Source: Dryomyza anilis | Taxonomy: Eukaryota; Arthropoda; Insecta; Diptera; Dryomyzidae | Assembly: GCA_951804985.1 (NCBI GenBank) | Contig: OX638135.1 | Span: 37,781,024-37,845,023, forward strand | Length of the DNA stretch: 64,000 nt | Direction: 5' to 3' | Position numbers and translations under genes: made by a program | Part shown: piece by piece, positions 10,479 to 20,900 of the stretch | How positions within the stretch are numbered: the first letter of the stretch is position 1 | Layout: each line of letters begins with the position of its first letter | Notes under the pieces: model-generated | Database searches by the model: none | The model's input: only the letters and a program-made list of their open reading frames with translations | Told to the model about the DNA's origin: nothing

Positions 10479-11747
10479 ATGGAGTGCATGAAAAGTGAAC
10501 TTGATTTATTTGAATCTCTTCCAATACAAAATAGTATTTTGCGTACGGAAGAAGTCGTATATAATCCGATTGCATCTTTAGATAATGCTGGGACAATTGA
10601 ATTTGTGTGCCTAGGAAATGGTGAAACATATCGAGATTTGTCTAGTGTTTATTTACGACTTGTGGTACAATTAAAAGATATATATAATAATGACATAACT
10701 GATGGTTCTGTTGGCGTAGTTAATAATATTCTTCACTCAATATTCAGGAGCTCTTCAGTATATTTAAACAATGTATTGATTTCGCAGAGCGATAATATCT
10801 ATCATTATCGATCCTATATACAAACTCTATTAAACTATGGGACGGATGCAAGTAAAACACATTTAACCACCTCAGGTTGGTATCCAGATACTGCTGTTGA
10901 TTCGGCCAGTAACACTGCATTAGACACCCAAAAAATCATTTTACAAAAAAGTAATAAAGTTGAACTATATGGAAAAGTGCATGGAGATATTTTCAATCAA
11001 ACAAAATTATTGCTGAACAATGTAGATTTGACAATTACATTCAATTTAGAGAAGCCTGCATTTTATATTCTGGAAACAACTGGCGAATCATCACTTAAAA
11101 TTTTGGAGGCTCAATTATTTATGAATCATGTTACAATTAATCCAGGAATACTTCTCGCTCATCATAAGGTGTTACAAAACAAAAATGCTATATTTCCATA
11201 CAGCAGAGTAGAAGTAAAGTCATTCACACTTTATCCAGGCAATCACTCTCTATCAATTGATAATGTGGTAATTGGACAGCTACCCAACTATTTATCATTT
11301 TGTATGGTGTCAAATAAAGCATATACAGGAGATAGAAAACTCAATCCTTTTGAATATAAACATTTTAATTTACAAAGATTTAATTTATCGATAAATGGCG
11401 TACAAGTACCTTCTCAACCATTAGAATTTGATTATCAAAATAACATCAATGGTATGAGCTCAAGAGGATACAATTTGCTTTTCAAGGGGAATGGAATTAA
11501 ATATTTCGATAAAGGAAATCATATAACTAAGGACTTGTTTGATAATGGATTTTTCATTCTAGCATTTGATCTTACTGCTGATCAATCTAATACCCACATG
11601 TGTGCAAACTTATTGAATCAAGGAACCATTAGAATCGAAGGAAGATTTGCTAAACCATTAGAAGAGGCTATAACTTGCATTGTTTATAGCGAATATGATT
11701 CTATGCTAAACATTGACCGAAATCGAAACGTTCGAGTTACTTTATAA
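10479..11747 (+). CDS. Major capsid protein (double jelly-roll) of Polinton A
   Basis: The 422-residue ORF is uninterrupted. It starts MECMKSELDLFESLPIQNS and contains GTIEFVCLGNGETYRDLSS, NILHSIFRSSSVYLNN, YIQTLLNYGTDA and a long beta-rich C-terminal half. This matches the Polinton major capsid family, which includes C. elegans F54H12.2-type proteins. It would form the hexon-like shell of the particle. It follows the core-like gene by 16 bases and is followed by the protease after 2 bases, so the three probably share a transcript. It is one of the few uninterrupted large ORFs in this element, and no copy was found in the second family. Confidence 0.9.
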   Translation: MECMKSELDLFESLPIQNSILRTEEVVYNPIASLDNAGTIEFVCLGNGETYRDLSSVYLRLVVQLKDIYNNDITDGSVGVVNNILHSIFRSSSVYLNNVLISQSDNIYHYRSYIQTLLNYGTDASKTHLTTSGWYPDTAVDSASNTALDTQKIILQKSNKVELYGKVHGDIFNQTKLLLNNVDLTITFNLEKPAFYILETTGESSLKILEAQLFMNHVTINPGILLAHHKVLQNKNAIFPYSRVEVKSFTLYPGNHSLSIDNVVIGQLPNYLSFCMVSNKAYTGDRKLNPFEYKHFNLQRFNLSINGVQVPSQPLEFDYQNNINGMSSRGYNLLFKGNGIKYFDKGNHITKDLFDNGFFILAFDLTADQSNTHMCANLLNQGTIRIEGRFAKPLEEAITCIVYSEYDSMLNIDRNRNVRVTL

Positions 11748-11749
11748 AT

Positions 11750-12179
11750 ATGAATACTTTGCAAATAAGAAATGATCTGAGTAAAAATACTTTCATCAGA
11801 CGATATTTCAAGGGGGTGTTTGCGTCAGATCAATTGCCAAAAACAATAACGAAACCAGCTATTATAATAGCAAATTCTGATCCTTCTTATGCTCCAGGTT
11901 CTCATTGGATTGTATTTTATTTTTAATGATAAAAATAATGCACAGTATTTTGATTCATCTGGACATGCACCTGATAAACAAGAGTTTATAAACTTTATCA
12001 ATAGAAATAGTTAAAAAAAAATATTTATAATAAACAACGACTTCAAGGTGATTTTTCCAACACTTGTGGATACTACTGCTGTTTATTTGCTTTATTCAAA
12101 AGCAACCAAAAAAAGCCTTCAAAATTTTCTTAAATTGTTTAATAAAACTAATTATAAGTATAATGATGTAAATTTTTAA
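11750..12179 (+). pseudogene. Adenain-type cysteine protease (broken)
   Basis: ATG at 11750. The first frame reads to a TAA at about 11926 and carries the catalytic His in APGSHWIVFY. The sequence then changes frame, with the acidic segment QYFDSSGHAP, and changes again, with GDFSNTCGYYCCLFALF holding the catalytic Cys. The last frame ends with YKYNDVNF at 12179. The His, acidic and Cys order and spacing fit the adenovirus-type maturation protease found in Polintons. At least three frameshifts or stops are present. Confidence 0.8.
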
Positions 12180-12306
12180 AAATTGTATAAGAAAAACTTC
12201 AAAAATAAGAAAAGCAAAAAATAAACTGAAATAAATTAAAACAATGTTTTTTTTTTCCTTTTAACATTTTTTATTTATTATATATATACTATTTATATAT
12301 ATATTA

Positions 12307-12651
12307 TTAATTATGATCAAAATTTATTTTCTTTGCTATAAATTCAAATACTGCCATGTTATATTTGGCTTTGTCTCGACCTTTGAAAATGACTCCTTGT
12401 ATTCCGCTATCTTTTAGTTTTTTGTAAGGATTTTTCGTTTTAAAAACTTGTCCAATTCTTTTTGGCAGAAAAATCCACAATGACGTATCATCTTCATCCA
12501 TTAAATGAAGTGAAATTTTGTCTCCGTACTTAGTTTCTTTAATTTTACATCCCGTTATGGAATACTCAACTCCTATTTTAAGAGAGTCCACTTTTGTATA
12601 TCAGAGACCCACAGTATTGGTACATTCGTTTAATTGATTTAGTAGCGACAT
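12307..12651 (-). pseudogene. OB-like small protein of Polinton A (one stop)
   Basis: From ATG at 12651 the frame reads MSLLNQLNECTNTVGL, a TGA, then 98 codons to the stop at 12307. The body (IGVEYSITGCKIKETKYGDKISLHL ... IFLPKRIGQVF ... VIFKGRDKAKYNMAVFEF) aligns with the spliced genes at 37337-37710 and 43866-44212. Strand-turn spacing and the KYG/LP-R motifs suggest a small OB-fold, perhaps a single-stranded DNA-binding protein. That fold is an inference. It is convergent with the protease. Confidence 0.55.
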
Positions 12652-13161
<510 letters not shown>

Positions 13162-13648
13162 TTATACTTGTCTTTCAAATTCATCCATCACCTCCATCAG
13201 ATAGCAGTCGTCATCCTCGTCAGATTCTATAAAAACAATAACTTCAGTTCTCCTGCGCGCTTCTTCTTTCCACTCTTCATCTTTCCGCTCTTCTTCTTTT
13301 CGTTTTTCTTCTTTTCGCTTTTCTTCTGTTCGATGTATTACTTCCATATTATCCATTGCTTCGTTCAACAAATCATCATTTCCATCAAACAGATTTTCTT
13401 TTAATCGTTCATCAGAAAATTCTGCTTCCATATTGTCCATCAAAAAGAATTTCTGTTAATGGATCGTCAAGCCATGATTCAAATTTGGAGTCCCAAATAA
13501 CGTCTGGAATGTTGGCAGATAGCCAGGATTTATACAACTCTCCTCCTCGTTCATTCGGAGTTGAGGTATAATCCAGATATTCTGAATCATTATAAATGTC
13601 TTGGCCATTTGGACAAATATTTTGGAGAAGTTTCTGATTACCAGCCAT
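13162..13648 (-). pseudogene. Acidic/charged Polinton A protein, probably one gene with a frameshift
   Basis: ATG at 13648 (MAGNQKLLQNICPNGQ) opens a frame with acidic and aromatic residues (DPLTEILFDGQYG) that ends at 13412. The second frame overlaps it from 13443 (MDNMEAEFSDERLKENLF). It continues with a Glu/Lys/Arg repeat (EEKRKEEKRKEEERKDEEW), likely a charged helix, and an acidic C-terminus ([13 protein letters not shown]). A single-base shift near 13440 would join them. The gene lies directly inside the right TIR, facing inwards. Function unknown. Confidence 0.5.
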
Positions 13649-13681
13649 ATTTTGTTTTTTTTTGTTTTATATTTAATTAAA

Positions 13682-14492
13682 AAGTTTCAAATGAAAATTT
13701 ACTTTAAACAATAACAAAATGTTATAAACAATTAAAGAGAGAAGAAAACAACTTTATATCAACCGATGTGGGGATAAATTTTTATACTGGCCCCAGTAGA
13801 TGAAATCTTATGGAGGTAAAGTAAATGAAAAGCCATAGGATGTATTCCAATGCAGTTATGGCAATAGAGTTTCATTTAGTAGTATCCTATTGTGTATAGT
13901 ACATTTATAAAGGGTAGCCCCTACATTATTAATTTTTAACGAAAACATTTTTTGAATATTAATTACTAAAATTCGAACGGTTCTACTTATACTTTTAATC
14001 GTAAATCGTAAATATTGCAATTTATTGCTTCAGAATTATATTTCGAAAGCATAATTGTACATATAATGTTCATGAATATTTTAAGTGGGTGGTATTTTTA
14101 TTATATAATTAAAAAAATTCCAGTCAATGGGACGGACGGTATTTATGACCGAAAATTGTGATCCGAATTCCTAATTTAACTCTTTTCAATATATGAGTCA
14201 TGCTCTGACTAAACAAGTTTACGGTTCGTGTATTACATCGCATTCAGCGCCATCTAGCGATGTCTATCGACATTTACATCTATCGAGATCCTTGACATCT
14301 AGCAGTACTCATCGCCTTCTAATGTTGTCTATTGACATCTGCTTACATCGAGCGATGCATTTAGCGGTGATACAATCCCACGCTAACTATTTACAATAAC
14401 TGAATTCTAACCTTCATTGTGGCCATCCAGTGGTGTCGATTGACATCTCCATCTATCGAAATCGCTATTCAGCATTCACAATGAATATTTAT
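13682..14492 (-). repeat. Right terminal inverted repeat of Polinton A
   Basis: This is the inverted partner of 2538-3563. The paired short reading frames at 2647-2853 (minus) and 14193-14399 (plus) differ at only two or three residues, which shows how similar the arms are. They are by-products of the repeat, not genes. After ATGAATATTTAT (ending 14492) the sequence passes directly into the 192-bp tandem repeat, having lost about 20 bases that the left arm keeps. Confidence 0.85.
13779..13786 (-). promoter_or_regulatory. Candidate TATA box in the right TIR upstream of the acidic gene
   Basis: TATAAAAA on the minus strand is the inverted-repeat partner of 3459-3466 and points into the element. 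Sequence match only. Confidence 0.4.
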
Positions 14493-14941
14493 CTCACTTT
14501 TATCAACTCCACCCACCATTATAAATTATGCTTACTCTGCTCATATCCTTTCTACTCTCTTGCATACAATGTTTTGGTGCGTTGCGTTAGCACGCTACAT
14601 GTGTTGGAATATTAGTAAGATCAATAAACTCTTCCCACTATTATCATTTACAATGAATATTTATAGTGAGTAACACAACCCCTTCTCACTTTTATCAACT
14701 CCACCCACCATTATCAATTATGCTTACTCTGCCCATATCCTTTCTACTCTATTGCATGCAATGTTTTGGTGCGTTGCGTTAGCACGCTACATGTGTTGGA
14801 ATATTAGTAAGATCAATAAACTCTTCCCACTATTATCATTCACAATAAATATTTATAGTGAGCAACACAACCCCTTCTCACTTTTATCAACTCCACCAAC
14901 CATTATCAATTATGCTTACTCTGCCCATATCCTTTCTACTC
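14493..14941. repeat. 192-bp tandem repeat, about 2.3 copies
   Basis: CTCACTTTTATCAACTCCAC begins units at 14493, 14685 and 14877, a period of 192. Each unit includes a Polinton A TIR tip (CAATGAATATTTATAGTGAG, then TAACACAACCCC), so the array grew from the outer end of the right TIR. The array ends at 14941, where the polymerase remnant of the second family begins. No coding potential is apparent. Confidence 0.8.
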
Positions 14942-15347
14942 TAATAAATTTGGTTATAATCAAAATAATTGCAAAGTAGTGGGTTTGATGAAAGACGAAA
15001 ATAATGGTAAAATAATGAAAGAAATAATATGTCTTAAACCTAAGACATACTTTTTTACTTTTGAAGATGATACACCAATATCAAAAGCAACAGGTGTTAA
15101 AAAATCAGTTAGTAAAACATTTGCTATTCATGATTATAACACATGTCTTTATAATAAAAAAGTTATAATGAGAGAAATGTATATAATTAGATCTAAAGCC
15201 CATATTTTATATACACAATGTGTAAATAAATTAGCACTTAATTTTATAGATGACAAGCGGTATATACTAGATGATGGTATAAACACACTTGCTTGGGGGC
15301 ATTATAAAATTAATTATATTAAAGCTTTGAATTCTGATTTAGATTAA
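14942..15347 (+). pseudogene. polB: Polymerase B C-terminal fragment, left arm
   Basis: The frame picks up at the residues after motif C (NNCKVVGLMKDENNGK). It continues through LKPKTYFF and KATGVKKSVSKTF to TLAWGHYKINYIKALN and ends at 15347. This part is intact over about 125 residues. Everything upstream is absent at this locus, and the missing part is what block C (38931-42675) contains. Confidence 0.85.
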
Positions 15348-15397
15348 ATATAATGTATAATGTTATATACATGTATAATATATTAAATTAAATTAAA

Positions 15398-15972
15398 TTA
15401 ATAATAAAGTAAAAATTCAATTTTATACATGTAAGCTTTTTTATTTAATATTATACCAATTAACATCATCATAATCATTTTGTAATGTTTTATTTCTTTG
15501 ACGAGTAAGGCGAGGTGAGTATTGATATGGTAACATAGTTTGCTTAGTTTTACTTCCATCACTTGACAAATTTCGTACTTTAGGTGATCCATGATTTGAA
15601 AAGTTTTTTAAACGTTTAGCTGCAGAACTTGCAGAGGTATGATTTATGTTATTAATTGTTTTTCCAATATCTTTTGTTTGGGTTTCATTATCGTTTTTAA
15701 TATCCATTTTGTTTGAGTATCCTTATCCCTTAATGATTTATATGACTTTCCCGATTTATTCTCTTTCTTTATATTTATTTCTTGTTTGGAAATCAAATAT
15801 TTTTCGAGTTCTTGTTTTATTTCATACCATTTATTTATATCTTTAAGTGTATGAGAGGCATATATTGGAAGAAGTTTTCGTTTTAAAAAATTTGAATCTG
15901 ATATATCTTTAGAATAGCGTTCATATGTAGAAGGGTTTAATAATACAAGCTTGGATAAAATATTAGACATTA
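15398..15972 (-). pseudogene. Conserved hypothetical Polinton protein, left arm
   Basis: ATG at 15970 (MSNILSKLVLLNPSTYERYS). The frame runs to 15644, with a second frame (15707-15441) continuing the protein to a C-terminus of DVNWYNIK. It is the counterpart of 31783-32410 and 8779-9470. A frameshift near 15700 breaks it. Confidence 0.7.
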
Positions 15973-16286
15973 TTTAAAATTGGAATAAATCCTCCTCGTT
16001 GAATAAATCCTCCTCGTTGGATTAGATGTTTTCTCTTTGATCATAAAACAGTTTTTGAGCAGCAAAGTTTTCTAATGACATTTTTATATGATTTTAACTT
16101 TACTAGATCGTTTTTCTTTACATTATGATTTTTATGTAAAATATTAAATGCAAATTCATTAATAGCTTTTGTAAGATTATTATCCGCATTTTTTAGAATT
16201 GCATTTCGCAATTTAGGTTTCGCATTTTTAAGAACATGTAGAATATATTTGTTCTCCTTCAATCGTTTCAGTTTGCACGTCATTTT
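15965..16286 (-). pseudogene. Small conserved basic protein, left arm
   Basis: The start is MTCKLKRLKENKYILHVL, overlapping the ATPase 3' end. An in-frame stop follows CCSKTVL, then SKRKHLIQRGGF. The QRGGFI string is duplicated in tandem and the hydrophobic tail is shortened. This copy keeps the GGF motif that stops have removed in the other two. Confidence 0.6.
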
Positions 16287-16893
16287 GAATTGAAACAAAG
16301 CAATAACAATATTCTTTATTGAAAATGTTAGATCTGAATCTTAATGCGTTATGTACTTGTTGTGTAAGATCTATTAATAAATAACCATGAGCACTCTCAG
16401 TACAAGTGTTATATACTCGAATTAATTCTTTATAATTTTCAGGATAAATTTGTCTTGCCAAGCATTGAAATTGTAGTTTTTCTCTAGGATTTTTAAACAT
16501 AACTATATATTTTGAATTCAATGATATATCTCTTGTATATGTTCCCTTATGAAAAATATTTTGCGTTACTAAAACAACTGATAAATTTCGGTGATGTGAA
16601 TCTTTAGTAAATAGTTCACAAACTTTTTTATTAAATGAGTCTAACATTAAATCATCTAAAATAATTAGTGTAGATTCATTGGAGGAATTCTCAAAGTCAT
16701 CTGGAATACCTTCAACAAAATTTACATTATCAATTTCTGGTTATGAGTGTTTTCAGCATAACTCCAAATTACTTTAATAGGAGAACTAATTAAATGTTTA
16801 TTGTTAATAAGATTTATAATAAATGACGATTTGCCACATCCTGATGGACCACAAACTAACATTGTAAATAGATACACAAATTGATAAAACATT
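16228..16893 (-). pseudogene. FtsK/HerA-type packaging ATPase, left arm (frameshifted)
   Basis: From 16893 the sequence reads MFYQFVYLFTMLVCGPSGCGKSSF (Walker A) and loses frame near 16740. It resumes as ORF 16647-16228 (MLDSFNKKVCELFTKDSHHR ...), parallel to the intact copy at 30836-31504. The Walker B region is split by the frameshift. Confidence 0.8.
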
Positions 16894-16977
16894 GTTCTCT
16901 ATGCTATGACTAACTTCAAATAAAAAAAATAATTGTTTATATAAATATAAATTTTTAAAAATCAATCATTTCCATTA

Positions 16978-17157
16978 TTGGCTGAACTCACTATGAGTAA
17001 AGAAGTTCTTGTAAATGAATTGCACCGACAAGCAAGAAGAAATTTTAAACGGCGTAGGTTTATACAAAAGGATATTTCAGATACTTGGCAAATTGATCTT
17101 GTAGAAATGATTACTTTTGCAAAGATTAATAAAGGATATACATATTTACTAACTGAT
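16978..17157 (+). pseudogene. int: Integrase N-terminal fragment, left arm
   Basis: MAELTMSKEVLVNELHRQAR to GYTYLLT matches the first 59 residues of the complete integrase at 29798-30736, including the first catalytic Asp in QIDLVEM. At about 17157 it is joined to a sequence that in block B lies inside the penton gene (about 29376). An internal deletion has therefore removed the integrase core, chromodomain and penton N-terminus. Confidence 0.8.
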
Positions 17158-17768
17158 GGACAAAATAAATCAAGCTATCACAAATAGAGAAGAAAAACCA
17201 CAAATTGCAGAAAATCAACTCAATGTCAATTCTAATCCTGAGACAGTTGTAAAAAAAAAAATTAAAAAACAAAGAAGAGTTGAATATCGATAACAAAAAA
17301 GATAAAAGTTTAAAATTAATAACTGAAAAATTAGACATTCAAGATAGTATAAATGAAAACCCTGAATTGGTTGGCGTAAAAAGCAGTATTAATAGACATT
17401 TTGTATCGGAGAAAACAAAACTTAAAATGTTAGATGTTATATCGAATTCTTATGAACAATTTTATTTACATACAAATTATTAATTAAGATCTAACGATCT
17501 ATACAACCTAGTGTTTCTGTACACAGACATTATTAAACCCAGATATGTAGGCGATCAAAACATAAAATGCTTAAAAATATTTCCATGTTTAAATGAAATA
17601 AATTATATTCACTTTAAATATATTAAATGTTATCCATTGGAATCTTCAAATATAAATAAAATTTCTGTAATGATACGAGATGATGAAGGAAATAAAATAA
17701 ATATTATGTCGAATGAATTCCCCGTTTATTTCACGTTACATTTTCGTAATATAAAAGAAGATTCATAA
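17158..17768 (+). pseudogene. Penton-like protein fragment, left arm
   Basis: Starting at the deletion joint, the remnant covers the family-specific middle insertion in broken frames (17158-17483). The conserved C-terminal part follows (17511-17768): YTDIIKPRYVGDQN, CYPLESSNINK and YFTLHFRN. It parallels 28779-29376 on the other arm. Confidence 0.75.
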
Positions 17769-17799
17769 GTTGTACTGATATCATTTAAGTGTAAACCAA

Positions 17800-17906
17800 G
17801 GACAAGATTTATTCTGAGTACTATCTTAATCAAATTTGGATAATATAGGATAGTTCAATTGTTCAATATGGTCGTGGAATTGGTACATTTTTTACGGCCT
17901 TGTATA
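17800..17906 (+). pseudogene. Core-like protein remnant cut by the satellite, left arm
   Basis: One frame reads VQYGRGIGTFFTALYT, equivalent to the QGRGIGSFFAGLYRN motif at 10117-10160. The coding sequence stops at the first TTTTTGATC unit (about 17907). The mirrored remnant at 28640-28775 has the same junction. Confidence 0.75.
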
Positions 17907-20900
17907 CTTTTTGATCTTTTTGAACTTTTTGATATTTTTGATCTTTTTGATCTTTTTGATCTTTTTGATCTTTTTGATCTTTTTGATCTTTCTGATCTTT
18001 TTGATCTTTTTGATCTTTTTGATCTTTTTGATCTTTTTGATCTTTTTGATCTTTTTGATCTTTTTGATCTTTTTGATCTTTTTGATCTTTTTGATCTTTT
18101 TGATCTTTTTGATCTTTTTGATCTTTTTGATCTTTTTGATCTTTTTGATCTTTTTGATCTTTTTGATCTTTTTGATCTTTTTGATCTTTTTGATCTTTTT
18201 GATCTTTTTGATCTTTTTGATCTTTTTGATCTTTTTGATCTTTTTGATCTTTTTGATCTTTTTGATATTTTTGATATTTTTGATCTTTTTGATCTTTTTG
18301 ATCTTTTTGATCTTTTTGATCTTTTTGATCTTTTTGATCTTTTTGATCTTTTTGATCTTTTTGATCTTTTTGATCTTTTTGATCTTTTTGATCTTTTTGA
18401 TCTTTTTGATCTTTTTGATCTTTTTGATCTTTTTGATCTTTTTGATCTTTTTGATCTTTTTGATCTTTTTGATCTTTTTGATCTTTTTGATCTTTTTGAT
18501 CTTTTTGATCTTTTTGATCTTTTTGATCTTTTTGATCTTTTTGATCTTTTTGATCTTTTTGATCTTTTTGATCTTTTTGATCTTTTTGATCTTTTTGATC
18601 TTTTTGATCTTTTTGATCTTTTTGATCTTTTTGATCTTTTTGATCTTTTTGATCTTTTTGATCTTTTTGATCTTTTTGATCTTTTTGATCTTTTTGATCT
18701 TTTTGATCTTTTTGATCTTTTTGATCTTTTTGATCTTTTTGATCTTTTTGATCTTTTTGATCTTTTTGATCTTTTTGATCTTTTTGATCTTTTTGATCTT
18801 TTTGATCTTTTTGATCTTTAGATCTTTTTGATCTTTTTGATCTTTTTGATCTTTTTGATCTTTTTGATCTTTTTGATCTTTTTGATCTTTTTGATCTTTT
18901 TGATCTTTTTGATCTTTTTGATCTTTTTGATCTTTTTGATCTTTTTGATCTTTTTGATCTTTTTGATCTTTTTGATCTTTTTGATCTTTTTGATCTTTTT
19001 GATCTTTTTGATCTTTTTGATCTTTTTGATCTTTTTGATCTTTTTGATCTTTTTGTTCTTTTTGATCTTTTTGATCTTTTTGATCTTTTTGATCTTTTTG
19101 ATCTTTTTGATCTTTTTGATCTTTTTGATCTTTTTGATCTTTTTGATCTTTTTGATCTTTTTGATCTTTTTGATCTTTTTGATCTTTTTGATCTTTTTGA
19201 TCTTTTTGATCTTTTTGTTCTTTTTGATCTTTTTGATCTTTTTGATCTTTTTGATCTTTTTGATCTTTTTGATCTTTTTGATCTTTTTGGTCTTTTTGAT
19301 CTTTTTGATCTTTTTGATATTTTTGATTTTTTTGATTTTTTTTTTGATTTTTTTGATTTATGATCTTTATGATCTTTTTGATCTTATTGTTCTTTTTGAT
19401 CTTTTTGATATTCTTGATCTTTTTGATCTTTTTGATATTTTTGATCTTTTCGATCTTTTTGATCTTTTTGATCTTTTTGATCTTTTTGATCTTTTTGATC
19501 TTTTTGATCTTTTTGATCTTTTTGATCTTTTTGATCTTTTTGATCTTTTTGATCTTTTTGATCTTTTGATCTTTTTGATCTTTTTGATCTTTTTGATCTT
19601 TTTGATCTTTTTGATCTTTTTGATCTTTTTGATCTTTTTGATCTTTTTGATCTTTTTGATCTTTTTGATCTTTTTGATCTTTTTGATCTTTTTGATCTTT
19701 TTGATCTTTTTGATCTTTTTGATCTTTTTGATCTTTTTGATCTTTTTGATCTTTTTGATCTTTTTGATCTTTTTGATCTTTTTGATCTTTTTGATCTTTT
19801 TGATCTTTTTGATCTTTTTGATCTTTTTGATCTTTTTGATCTTTTTGATCTTTTTGATCTTTTTGATCTTTTTGATCTTTTTGATCTTTTTGATCTCTTT
19901 GATCTTTTTGATCTTTTTGATCTTTTTGATCTTTTTGATCTTTTTGATCTTTTTGATCTTTTTGATCTTTTTGATCTTTTTGATGTTTTTGATCTTTTTG
20001 ATCTTTTTGATCTTTTTGATCTTTTTGATCTTTTTGATCTTTTTGATCTTTTTGATCTTTTTGATCTTTTTGATCTTTTTGATCTTTTTGATCTTTTTGA
20101 TCTTTTTGATCTTTTTGATCTTTTTGATCTTTTTGATCTTTTTGATCTTTTTGATCTTTTTGATCTTTTTGATCTTTTTGATCTTTTTGATCTTTTTGAT
20201 CTTTTTGATCTTTTTGATCTTTTTGATCTTTTTGATCTTTTTGATCTTTTTGATCTTTTTGATCTTTTTGATCTTTTTGATCTTTTTGATCTTTTTGATC
20301 TTTTTGATCTTTTTGATCTTTTTGATCTTTTTGATCTTTTTGATCTTTTTGATCTTTTTGATCTTTTTGATCTTTTTGATCATTTTGATCATTTTGATCT
20401 TTTTGATCATTTTGATCTTTTTGATCTTTTTGATCTTTTTGATCTTTTTGATTTTTTTGATCTTTTTGATCTTTTTGATCTTTTTGATCTTTTTGATCTT
20501 TTTGATCTTCTTGATATTTTTGATATTTTTTGATCTTTTTGATCTTTTTGATCTTTTTGATCTTTTTGATCTTTTTGATCTTTATGATCTTTTTGTTCTT
20601 TTTGATCTTTTTGATCTTTTTGATCTTTTGATCTTTTTGATCTTTTTGATCTTTTTGATCTTTTTGATCTTTTTGATCTTTTTGATCTTTTTGATCTTTT
20701 TGATCTTTTTGATCTTTTTGATCTTTTTGATCTTTTTGATCTTTTTGATCTTTTTGATCTTTTTGATCTTCTTGATCTTTTTGATCTTTTTGATATTTTT
20801 GATCTTTTCGATCTTTTTGATCTTTTTGATCTTTTTGATCTTTTTGATCTTTTTGATCTTTTTGATCTTTTTGATCTTTTTGATCTTTTTGATCTTTTTG

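Larger units (their letters stand above)
14942..17906. mobile_element. Second-family Polinton, left arm (inverted relative to block B)
   Basis: Order: polymerase C-terminus (+), hypothetical (-), small basic protein (-), ATPase (-), integrase N-terminus (+), penton remnant (+), core-like remnant (+), then satellite. This is the inverted counterpart of 28640-32930, gene by gene. Many substitutions and several indels separate the two, so the duplication is not a sequencing foldback. The polymerase start at 14942 coincides with the block C polymerase breakpoint at 38931. Confidence 0.85.
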
